Shown here: piece by piece, positions 15,279-21,188 of the stretch
How the letters are laid out: each line of letters opens with the position of its first letter
How positions within the stretch are numbered: position 1 is the first letter of the stretch
Assembly: GCA_046582635.1 (NCBI GenBank)
Contig: JAYGEA010000196.1
Span: 1-21,188 of the forward strand
DNA: 21,188 bases
Direction of reading: 5' to 3'
From: GCA-2731375 sp046582635
GTDB taxonomy: Bacteria; Pseudomonadota; Alphaproteobacteria; GCA-2731375
Made by a program: the position numbers and the translations under genes
Notes under the pieces: model-generated
Told to the model about the DNA's origin: nothing
Database searches by the model: none
The model's input: the letters and a program-made list of their open reading frames with translations, nothing else

Positions 15279-15994
15279 GACGACTTGGCACCCAATTGAT
15301 GGGCAATTTGCAAAATCGGCTTCGCCTTACCCTTGGAATAATCGGACAGGGCCTTGCGCCCGCCGGCGGCATAGACCGCCACGGCGGCCAGCAAATCCCG
15401 CAATTGCGCGGCGGAGGAAGCGTCAAAGCGGCAATAAGCGCCACGGGTCAAGGTGGCGATCTGTTTGAAGGCGCTGCTGGCGGTTGGTTCCTGACCCTCG
15501 TGGAACAGAAAGCAAGGCACGCCGAGCATGCCCAATTCACCGGCCACGGTACAAACCTGGTCCACATCTTCCTCCAGGCAGTCGCCGACGAAGACCAGGG
15601 CGTTGATCTTCTGCTTGGTGGTTTCCCGCACCGCATAACGCAACAGCCGCTCCACCTGGGTTTGCCCGCCCAGGCAACGCACCTTTGCCATGTAGGGGAT
15701 CAAATCCGCGGAAGTGGAAATCCAGGGCGTGGCGCGGAAATCTTTGTAGCCGCGATAATAGGCCAGCTGTACATCCAGGCCGCCCAGGGTCGATGTCTGG
15801 GCAAACATGTCACCCTGGATTTGACAGGCGGTGTCCCAGGTCGGCTCTCTGCTGGCGGTGGCGTCCATGGCGAACAGCAGCCGGCCACGGGATTTCTCCG
15901 TATGCACGGTGGGCGTGGCGGCCAGCTTGTCCAGGAAGTTCTGCACATCCGCCGCGCCGTCTTTTGTTGTCATGTCACGTTTTTTCGGGGCCAT
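15275..15994 (-). CDS. VWA-domain protein
   Basis: A 239-residue protein with a von Willebrand factor A-like fold and an apparently complete metal-ion-dependent adhesion site: DATAS (44-48, the DxTxS form), Thr112 (GGQTQVE) and Asp138 (VFVGDCLEED). No signal peptide or membrane segment is visible, so it is probably cytosolic. It is rich in Cys for its size (CQIQ, RCLGG, GDCLEE, VCTVAG, PCFLFHEG, YCRFD). An ATG at 15973 (MTTKDG) is an alternative start to 15994. The gene is coupled to the Tim14-like J-protein by a four-base ATGA overlap. VWA domains often act as metal-dependent protein-binding modules, so it may hold a substrate or regulate the J-protein; this is inference. Confidence 0.85.
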   Translation of the reverse strand: MAPKKRDMTTKDGAADVQNFLDKLAATPTVHTEKSRGRLLFAMDATASREPTWDTACQIQGDMFAQTSTLGGLDVQLAYYRGYKDFRATPWISTSADLIPYMAKVRCLGGQTQVERLLRYAVRETTKQKINALVFVGDCLEEDVDQVCTVAGELGMLGVPCFLFHEGQEPTASSAFKQIATLTRGAYCRFDASSAAQLRDLLAAVAVYAAGGRKALSDYSKGKAKPILQIAHQLGAKSS

Positions 15995-16047
15995 CTGCCT
16001 ATTACATTGTATGCGGCCCCAACTTGTCCAGTGCCCGCATTCCGGAC

Positions 16048-16908
16048 TTACTCAACGATAATCTTGGCGTCCGGATAAAAGGCATGAAAGGCGAAGGCAA
16101 AATCGACCCGATAGAGCGCGTCAACCAACTTGCCGTCACCATTTTTTCGCTGCACCAAAACGTTGCCCACATCCCGGCCGTCCGCGATGAGCGAGGTATC
16201 CAGAGCCGAATTTTGGCCTTTTTCCCAAGTCAGGATCAGGCCGTCCTCGGTCTCGATTCGTTGTTTGATCTGCAGAAAATCCACCGACCAGGCCCGCCCG
16301 CCCACCGCCACCACGCGGGCCAGGGGGGCCACCACGCCGGGGTATTTGCCACGAAATAGGAACGGCTCGGGCGCGGAATCGTAGCCCCCATAAGGGTTTC
16401 TGCCATAACTGCGCATGTTGGGATTATTCGGCACCAGGACATCGCCGTCCGGGGCCCGCGCCTTGAACTTTGCAAAGGATTCCAAGCGGGCCGGCAGAAA
16501 GCGCAATTCCCGGCCCACCATATCGCCGATGATCGCCTCGCCGGTGAACTGCTGCCACCAGCTTTCCGTCTGCCGGTCATACATCACCAGATCGGAATGG
16601 CGCAGCTTGCCCGTGGTGCCGAAGTCCAGGGTTTGGCCATCGACCCGGCGGTCAAAAACAACGGCGGCATTGCACAGGGGACAAAAGGTCACCGCCACGG
16701 GTACGCCGGCAATCACGTCGTTAACGATTTCGTGCCAGATCAGCACCGACAGGGGATAGGCCCGGCTTTTATCATTGACGGTCAGGCCCACCACGGGCTC
16801 GGTCGGGGCGAATGTCTTGGCCGCCGCCACGGCGACAAAATCCGGTTGGTCGATGGATGGTATCTGATCCTTGCGCACGCCGCCCGACATGATGTCGTCA
16901 AAGGGCAC
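16048..16908 (-). CDS. DUF3179 protein, surviving reading frame of a gene cut by an early stop
   Basis: The 286 residues belong to the DUF3179 family, exported proteins of unknown function: DDIMSGGVRKDQIPSIDQP at the start, YPLSVLIWHEIVND, the signature VTFCPLCNAAVVFDR with a CxxC pair, then LRHSDLVMYDRQTESWWQQF. The frame from GTG at 16908 lacks the signal peptide and the start of the mature protein. Those are present directly upstream in the same frame, separated by one TAG codon (16936-16938). As it stands, the product would either not be made efficiently or stay in the cytosol. GTG 16908 has no good ribosome-binding site, so internal initiation is doubtful. If the stop is an error, the full gene is 16048-17034, 328 residues. 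Confidence 0.85.
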   Translation of the reverse strand: MPFDDIMSGGVRKDQIPSIDQPDFVAVAAAKTFAPTEPVVGLTVNDKSRAYPLSVLIWHEIVNDVIAGVPVAVTFCPLCNAAVVFDRRVDGQTLDFGTTGKLRHSDLVMYDRQTESWWQQFTGEAIIGDMVGRELRFLPARLESFAKFKARAPDGDVLVPNNPNMRSYGRNPYGGYDSAPEPFLFRGKYPGVVAPLARVVAVGGRAWSVDFLQIKQRIETEDGLILTWEKGQNSALDTSLIADGRDVGNVLVQRKNGDGKLVDALYRVDFAFAFHAFYPDAKIIVE

Positions 16909-16935
16909 GGAATGCTTCTTGAAATTGGTCCTTGG

Positions 16936-17034
16936 CTATTCACTTTGCCATTGGCCCGGTCCGGCCTGGGTTTGTCCGAAGACCAGAATGCCGATGATGC
17001 CGGCCAGGGCGGCGATGGTCAGAATGGTTCGCAT
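16936..17034 (-). pseudogene. 5' part of the DUF3179 gene, ending in a premature TAG
   Basis: From ATG 17034, preceded by a strong GGAGG (17042-17046) seven bases away, the frame reads MRTILTIAALAGIIGILVFG, a clear signal peptide, then QTQAGPGQWQSE and TAG. Reading through the stop gives PRTNFKKHSVPFDDIMSGG in the same frame, joining the DUF3179 body without shift. Related proteins usually have Trp at or near this point (a W-x-T-DF pattern), so TGG to TAG is the simplest event. An upstream in-frame ATG at 17061 is also possible. Confidence 0.8.
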
Positions 17035-17098
17035 GGTACTGCCTCCATAGTCACCTCCCATGGTCGTCCTTGCAGCGACAGGGCGCAAATTACGGCTG

Positions 17099-17150
17099 CT
17101 TGACCAACCGCCCGACCGACCGCTTGACCAGAGTCTCCCGGCGGGTCAAG
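17099..17150. repeat. Repeated CTTGACCA boxes and an inverted GGTCAAG in a divergent promoter gap
   Basis: CTTGACCA occurs at 17099-17106 and 17123-17130 (24 bases apart), and the reverse form GGTCAAG at 17144-17150. The second and third make a seven-base inverted repeat with a 14-base spacer. They fill the gap between the divergent DUF3179 gene and the flavoprotein gene starting at 17160. The spacing and symmetry suit binding sites of a transcription factor. No convincing -10 follows any TTGACC. Confidence 0.35.
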
Positions 17151-17159
17151 TTGCCCGCC

Positions 17160-18296
17160 ATGATCGAAAGTGTGGATAGCATTGTTGTTGGCGCCGGCGT
17201 CGTCGGCCTGGCCATCGCCCGGCAACTGGCCATGGCTGGCGACGATGTCATTGTGCTGGAGGCGGCCGAGCTGATCGGCAGCGAAACCTCGTCCCGCAAC
17301 AGCGAGGTCATCCACGCCGGCATCTACTATGCCAAGGACAGCCTGAAAGCCCGGCTCTGCGTCGCCGGCAAGGCGGCATTGTATGAATATTGCGCCAGCC
17401 ACGGCGTCGCCCACCGCAATTGCGGCAAGTTGATCGTCGCCACCTCGGACCAGGAGCTGGAAGTCCTGGACGGCATCAAGGCCAAGGCCGCCGCCAACGG
17501 TGTCGATGATCTGTACGAAATCAGCGCGGCGGACGCCATGAACCAGGAGCCGGCCCTACAGTGCACCGGCGCCCTGGTCTCCCCCTCCACCGGGATCATC
17601 GACAGCCATGGCCTGATGCTGGCCTATCAGGGCGAGGCGGAGGATCATGGCGCCATGATCGCCTTTCGCAGCCGGGCCCTGGGCGGGGAGGTGCTGAACG
17701 ACGGCCTGGCCCTTCGCATCGCCGACGAGACGGGGGGTGAGATGCATCTGGGCTGCCGGCGCCTGATCAATGCCGCCGGGCTGTATGCCCAGCCCCTGGC
17801 CCGGCGCATCGAGGGCCTGGAAAGCGATACCGTGCCGCCGCTGTATTATTGCAAGGGCAATTATTTCTCCCTGCCCGGACGGCAGCCGTTTTCCCGGTTG
17901 ATCTATCCCGTCCCCGCGTCCGCCAGTCTGGGCGTGCATTTGACCATTGATCTGGGGGGTCAGGCCCGATTCGGACCGGACCAGCAGTGGCTGGATAATG
18001 CGGTCGAGGATTTGCAGGGCGACATCGACTATCGGGTGGAGCCGGAGCGGGCGGAAGTGTTTTACCAGGCCATACGCCGATATTACCCGGACCTGCCCGA
18101 CGATTCGCTGCAACCGGCCTACAGCGGCATGCGGCCGAAGTTGCAGGGGCCGGGCGGCGGCATGGAGGATTTCATGATACAAGGCCCCGCGGACCACGGC
18201 GTGGAGGGCCTGATCAACCTGTTTGGCATTGAATCGCCGGGTTTGACGTCCTCCCTGGCGATTGCCGCCCAGGTCGGCGACATGCTGCGTGGCTAG
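17160..18296 (+). CDS. L-2-hydroxyglutarate oxidase/dehydrogenase-type FAD protein
   Basis: A 378-residue DAO-family flavoprotein with the FAD motif VVGAGVVGLAIARQLA (9-24) and SSRNSEVIHAGIYY (44-57), typical of the LhgO/L2HGDH group. Further matches are GKLIVAT, TGIIDSHGLM, NAAGLYAQPLA, the PPLYYCKGNYFSL stretch near the active site, and GIESPGLTSSLAIA at the C-terminus. The group oxidises L-2-hydroxyglutarate to 2-oxoglutarate and passes electrons to the membrane quinone pool or to oxygen; a related 2-hydroxy acid or amino acid substrate cannot be excluded. The ATG at 17160 is chosen because the family starts here; the open frame upstream is not conserved-looking. The ribosome-binding site is weak. 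Confidence 0.85.
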   Translation: MIESVDSIVVGAGVVGLAIARQLAMAGDDVIVLEAAELIGSETSSRNSEVIHAGIYYAKDSLKARLCVAGKAALYEYCASHGVAHRNCGKLIVATSDQELEVLDGIKAKAAANGVDDLYEISAADAMNQEPALQCTGALVSPSTGIIDSHGLMLAYQGEAEDHGAMIAFRSRALGGEVLNDGLALRIADETGGEMHLGCRRLINAAGLYAQPLARRIEGLESDTVPPLYYCKGNYFSLPGRQPFSRLIYPVPASASLGVHLTIDLGGQARFGPDQQWLDNAVEDLQGDIDYRVEPERAEVFYQAIRRYYPDLPDDSLQPAYSGMRPKLQGPGGGMEDFMIQGPADHGVEGLINLFGIESPGLTSSLAIAAQVGDMLRG

Positions 18297-18303
18297 GTCC
18301 GAA

Positions 18304-18332
18304 TTGCTGGCACGAGTATGCTAGGGTTAATT
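18304..18332 (+). promoter_or_regulatory. Candidate promoter of the MipA-like gene
   Basis: TTGCTG (18304-18309) and TTAATT (18327-18332) are 17 bases apart, 29 bases before the ATG at 18361. Both are partial matches. A strong ribosome-binding site AAGGTGAGG (18350-18358) follows. It would let the MipA/GS-like pair be expressed apart from the upstream flavoprotein gene. Confidence 0.35.
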
Positions 18333-18360
18333 TTCGTCGCTGCGGAATTAAGGTGAGGCA

Positions 18361-19197
18361 ATGGTAAGAAATTTGTTAGGTGGCCTGCTACTGGTGTTAT
18401 TGGCGCTACCAATGCTGCCGGCCGAGGCTGGGGCGGGAACGCGATACAATAATTGGGAATTGTGGTCATCGCCGGCGACCGCCGTGTTGCCGGCCAGGCA
18501 AGGTCCGACCGGTCCGATCCGTATCAATATCGCCGGCGGCGCCGTCGCAGCGCCGGAGTTCCTGGGTTCCGACACGGTGGCTATGAAGCCCCTGCCCCTG
18601 CTGGACGTGAACTATGCGGGCACGCTGTTCCTGTCCACCCAGCAGGGCATCGGCTGGAATGCCTGGCGCAAGCGCGCCTTGCGGGCGGGTCCGCGCATTA
18701 CCTTCGATTTCGGCCGCGATGCGGCGGATTCGCCCTTCCTCGCCGGTCTGCCCGATATCGAACTGGGCACCGAAGTCGGTCTGTTCGTGGAAAGTTTCGT
18801 TGCCTCCTGGCGCTTCAAGGCGGATATCCGCAAGGAAGTCGCCGGCGGCCATGGCGGTCTGCTTTTGAATGGCGAGGCGGCATGGGGCAACCGTTGGTCC
18901 GAGAACGCCTCCCTGATCCTCGGGGTGCGCCTGACCTACATGGATGAAACCTATGCCACGAGTTATTTTGGTGTTTCCGCCGCCGCCAGCGCGGCCTCCG
19001 GCAAGGCCCAATATTCGCCGGCGGGCGGCTTCCGCGACGCCAATGCCTATGCCCAGATCGTCTATGATTTCACCCAGGCCTTGTACGTCGCCACGGAATT
19101 CCGCGCCACCTCCTTTCTTGAACAGGCGGTGGACAGCCCCATCACGCAAGTTGATGCCTATGTCACCGGCTCTATTCTGGTTGGATACCGCTTCTGA
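18361..19197 (+). CDS. MipA/OmpV-family outer-membrane protein
   Basis: The 278 residues begin with a signal peptide (NLLGGLLLVLLALPMLPAEAGAG) and continue as a beta-barrel: alternating hydrophobic strands, family features INIAGGAVAAPEFLGSD and MKPLPLLDVNYAGTLFLS, and a C-terminal strand ending GYRF with terminal Phe, the usual signal for the BAM assembly machine. MipA (E. coli) links murein enzymes and OmpV-like proteins are porin-like, but the family role is not settled. The ATG at 18361 has a good ribosome-binding site. The stop codon overlaps the next start by one base (TGATG), which ties its expression to a glutamine-synthetase-like ligase; that pairing is unusual. Confidence 0.9.
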   Translation: MVRNLLGGLLLVLLALPMLPAEAGAGTRYNNWELWSSPATAVLPARQGPTGPIRINIAGGAVAAPEFLGSDTVAMKPLPLLDVNYAGTLFLSTQQGIGWNAWRKRALRAGPRITFDFGRDAADSPFLAGLPDIELGTEVGLFVESFVASWRFKADIRKEVAGGHGGLLLNGEAAWGNRWSENASLILGVRLTYMDETYATSYFGVSAAASAASGKAQYSPAGGFRDANAYAQIVYDFTQALYVATEFRATSFLEQAVDSPITQVDAYVTGSILVGYRF

Positions 19198-20588
19198 TGG
19201 CGAAAGCCGGGTTGCCGGCTCGGTCTGTCCGGACCGCCGCCCAGGCGCGCCGCATCGTCAGCCAGCGGGGCCTGGACTATATCAAGGTCGGCGTCTTTGA
19301 CATGGACGGGGTGCTGCGCGGCAAATACATGGGCGTGGAGAAATTCATGGCCGCCCTGGACAAGGGATTTGGTTTTTGCGACGTGATCCTGGGCTGGGAC
19401 AGCAACGACCAGCTGTACGACAACACAAGATTTACCGGTTGGCATACGGGCTATCCGGACGCCCAGGTTCGTATCGTACCGGAGACCTGCCGCGACCTGC
19501 CCCATGAATTTGATGGCCGGGGGCTGTTTTTCCTCGGCGCCTTTGAAGGTGCGGCGGAAGCCATTTGCCCCCGGGGCCTGTTGGCCCGGGTCCTGGCGCG
19601 GGCCATGGACCACGGCCTGGCCGTCACGGCGGCGTTGGAGTACGAATTTTTCCTCTTCGATGAAACGCCGGAAAGTACCGCCGCCAAGGGCTATCGGAAT
19701 TTGCAACCGATCACGCCGGGAAACTTCGGCTATTCCGTGCTGCGGACTTCCACCTGGGCGGATTTTTACGGCGAGCTGTTGAAAATGTGCACGGATATGG
19801 ATTTCCCCCTGGAAGGCCTGCACACCGAAACCGGCCCCGGCGTCCTGGAAGCCAGCCTCGATAAAGACCTGGCCATGGCGGCCGCCGACAAGGCCGCCTT
19901 GTTCAAGACATTCGCCAAGGTGGAGGCACAGCGTCACGGCCTGATGGCCACCTTCATGGCGAAATGGTCGGAGGATTATCCGGGTCAGTCGGGCCATATC
20001 CATTTGTCGCTGAACAAAATCAAAGGCGGCGGCGCGCTGTTTCATGATGCCCGGGCCGAGGGCGGCATCTCCACCGCCATGCGCCATTTTATCGGCGGCC
20101 AGCAGGCCCTGATGCCGGAGCTGCTGGCCATGATCGCCCCCACCACGAATGCCTATACCCGGCTGATCCCCGGCTTTTGGGCCCCGACGGAGGCGACCTG
20201 GGCCCTCGACAACCGGACCTGCGCCCTGCGCGCGATCGGCGGCGGGGCGAAATCCCAACGGGTCGAATTCCGGGTCGCCGCCGCCGATGCCAATCCCTAC
20301 CTGGCCCTGGCCGCCGCCATCGGATCCGGCCTGTGGGGCCTGGAACAGGGCCTGGAACCGACCGCCCCCGTGACCGGCAACGCCTACGATCAATCCCACC
20401 CCAAACGCCTGTCCCTGCCCCGCGGCCTGGGCCAGGCGGCGGAACGGCTGCAACGTTCGAAAGCGGCACGGGACCTGTTTGGCGACGCCTTCGAGGAACA
20501 TTTCGCCGCCTCCCGCGATTGGGAAGAGCGGCAAAGCCGCCGTGCCGTCACCGATTGGCAATTGCAACGCTATTTCGAGATTATTTAG
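19197..20588 (+). CDS. Glutamine-synthetase-family gamma-glutamyl ligase, not GlnA
   Basis: A 463-residue GS-fold ligase that should use ATP to form a gamma-glutamyl amide. Active-site residues match the GS plan: EYEFF (148-152), HTETGPGVLEAS (209-220, Glu211 and Glu218), SGHIHLSL (265-272, His267), NAYTRLIPGFWAP (318-330, Arg321), NRTCALR (339-345) and RVEFRVAAADANPY (355-368). The N-terminus has DMDGVLRGKYM, common in GS-like enzymes other than GlnA. The adenylylation motif NLYDLP is replaced by NAYDQSH, so it is not the main ammonia-assimilating enzyme. The acceptor could be a polyamine or another amine, as for PuuA-type enzymes; the sequence does not decide. Its start is coupled to the MipA-like gene (TGATG), with no separate promoter apparent. 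Confidence 0.88.
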   Translation: MAKAGLPARSVRTAAQARRIVSQRGLDYIKVGVFDMDGVLRGKYMGVEKFMAALDKGFGFCDVILGWDSNDQLYDNTRFTGWHTGYPDAQVRIVPETCRDLPHEFDGRGLFFLGAFEGAAEAICPRGLLARVLARAMDHGLAVTAALEYEFFLFDETPESTAAKGYRNLQPITPGNFGYSVLRTSTWADFYGELLKMCTDMDFPLEGLHTETGPGVLEASLDKDLAMAAADKAALFKTFAKVEAQRHGLMATFMAKWSEDYPGQSGHIHLSLNKIKGGGALFHDARAEGGISTAMRHFIGGQQALMPELLAMIAPTTNAYTRLIPGFWAPTEATWALDNRTCALRAIGGGAKSQRVEFRVAAADANPYLALAAAIGSGLWGLEQGLEPTAPVTGNAYDQSHPKRLSLPRGLGQAAERLQRSKAARDLFGDAFEEHFAASRDWEERQSRRAVTDWQLQRYFEII

Positions 20589-20602
20589 GCGACGGATAAT
20601 TT

Positions 20603-20638
20603 CACATAATCATGACCCGGCGCAATAATGATTCTGTG
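20603..20638. repeat. Imperfect 11-bp inverted repeat after the GS-like gene
   Basis: CACATAATCAT (20603-20613) pairs with ATGATTCTGTG (20628-20638) with one mismatch and a 14-base loop. It starts 15 bases after the stop codon, so it may help end transcription, but no T-run follows. It could also be an operator for the next gene. Confidence 0.35.
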
Positions 20639-20694
20639 TCGGCGTGCGGCGCGACATAATCTGGCGAATTCCGGTAAAGACTGTTTAACCAATT

Positions 20695-20725
20695 GAAATT
20701 TAATGAATTTCCTATGAAATATAAT
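20695..20725 (+). promoter_or_regulatory. AT-rich palindrome and TATAAT box ahead of the leucine-dehydrogenase-type gene
   Basis: GAAATT (20695-20700) and AATTTC (20706-20711) form a six-base inverted repeat with a five-base spacer, followed by a perfect TATAAT (20720-20725). The nearest TTGAAA (20693-20698) is 21 bases away, too far for a normal -35, so the promoter may depend on an activator at the palindrome. An Lrp/AsnC-type regulator would suit both the site and the gene, but this is inference. The gap 20589-20756 is markedly AT-richer than the genes around it. Confidence 0.4.
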
Positions 20726-20756
20726 CCGTGTTCCGGTCTATTCAGGAAATTTGAAA

Positions 20757-21188
20757 ATGTCCGTCTTCACCGCCAAAAGTTTCCGTAATCACGAACAGGT
20801 CCTGTTCCATCAGGACCCGGCCAGCGGCCTGTGCGCCATTATCGCCATTCACGACACCACGTTGGGCCCGGCCCTGGGCGGCTGCCGTTATTGGCATTAC
20901 GATGACGATGCCGCGGCGCTGGATGACGCCCTGCGCCTCTCCCGCGGCATGACTTACAAGGCGGCCCTGGCGAACTTGTCCTTTGGCGGCGGCAAGGCGG
21001 TGATCATGGCACCCGAAATCGGTGAAAAAAGCCCGGCGCAGTTTCAGGCATTCGGCCGGTTCGTGGATACCTTGGGCGGTCGATATATCACGGCGGAAGA
21101 TGTGGGCACCTCGCCCAGGGACCTGGAATTCGTGCATTCTGTGACACCCTATGTGGCCGGCGTCGCCGATGGCGGCGCGGGCGACGGC
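20757..21188 (+). CDS. Leucine-dehydrogenase-type Glu/Leu/Phe/Val dehydrogenase, 5' part only
   Basis: The gene runs off the right edge; 144 residues are visible. It begins MSVFTAKSFRNHEQVLFHQD, then GLCAIIAIHDTTLGPALGGC, RYWHYDD, a catalytic-lysine region GMTYKAALANLSFGGGKAVI, and RYITAEDVGTSPRDLEFV. These match the leucine/phenylalanine dehydrogenase branch, which converts a branched-chain or aromatic amino acid with NAD to the 2-oxo acid and ammonia; both glycine-rich substrate-binding segments are present. The ATG at 20757 follows AGGA nine bases upstream. The NAD-binding domain is outside the window, so cofactor preference cannot be judged. Confidence 0.93.
   Translation, partial: MSVFTAKSFRNHEQVLFHQDPASGLCAIIAIHDTTLGPALGGCRYWHYDDDAAALDDALRLSRGMTYKAALANLSFGGGKAVIMAPEIGEKSPAQFQAFGRFVDTLGGRYITAEDVGTSPRDLEFVHSVTPYVAGVADGGAGDG

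Noticed and set aside
16936..16938. Pyrrolysine or other programmed read-through of TAG
   Set aside because: No pyl genes in view, no downstream structure that I can recognise, and a simple Trp-to-stop change explains it.
19158..20567. Open frame of 469 codons on the minus strand
   Set aside because: It mirrors the GS-like gene; GC-rich codons suppress stops on the opposite strand, and the product has no recognisable motif.
20603..20638. Classical rho-independent terminator
   Set aside because: The stem is AT-rich with a mismatch and no T-run follows.

Overview
The window looks like a stretch of an alphaproteobacterial chromosome, most likely from the Rhodospirillales. This rests on GC-rich coding sequence, a DUF2336 gene, the gene order rpmH-rnpA-yidD-yidC-engB-argB, and a Tim14/Pam18-like membrane J-protein. 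It is mostly housekeeping and accessory metabolism. I see no tRNA, rRNA, CRISPR array, insertion sequence, prophage or plasmid gene. No gene-free stretch reaches 300 bases; the longest gaps are about 185 to 200 bases (3035-3225, 4018-4204, 8439-8637).

Layout. 1-1721 (+): the 3' end of a GGDEF diguanylate cyclase and a DUF2336 gene, both apparently disturbed by one-base deletions, closed by a bidirectional terminator at 1731-1764. 1787-3034 (-): an ACAD10/11-like acyl-CoA dehydrogenase. 3226-4017 (-): an AT-richer orphan periplasmic solute-binding protein. 8438 down to 4205 (-): rpmH, rnpA, yidD, yidC, engB, argB as one tight transcription unit with a good sigma70-type promoter at 8504-8532; the 44-residue rpmH is short and easily missed. 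8638-10850 (+): a TVP38/TMEM64 membrane protein translationally coupled to a mercuric-reductase-like flavoprotein. 14480 down to 10847 (-): galU, ugd and a phosphohexomutase, three consecutive steps to UDP-glucose and UDP-glucuronate. 17034 down to 14565 (-): a DUF3179 gene broken by an in-frame TAG, a VWA protein, and the Tim14-like J-protein. 17160-21188 (+): an L-2-hydroxyglutarate oxidase-type flavoprotein, a MipA/OmpV outer-membrane protein coupled to a glutamine-synthetase-family ligase, and the start of a leucine-dehydrogenase-type gene.

How the genes work together. The rpmH-argB block combines ribosome, RNase P, membrane-insertion and ribosome-assembly functions with arginine biosynthesis. 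The galU-ugd-pgm block makes sugar nucleotides for surface polysaccharide. The right end may be a loose 2-oxoglutarate/glutamate/amino-nitrogen neighbourhood; this is inference.

The most useful observations are three lesions in otherwise intact genes (near 385-391, 1531-1535 and 16936-16938), which point either to sequence error or to recent decay, the VWA/Tim14-like pair, the TVP38/flavoprotein pair that lacks mercuric-reductase hallmarks, and several short inverted repeats in promoter regions. I did not find a clearly new multi-gene system.
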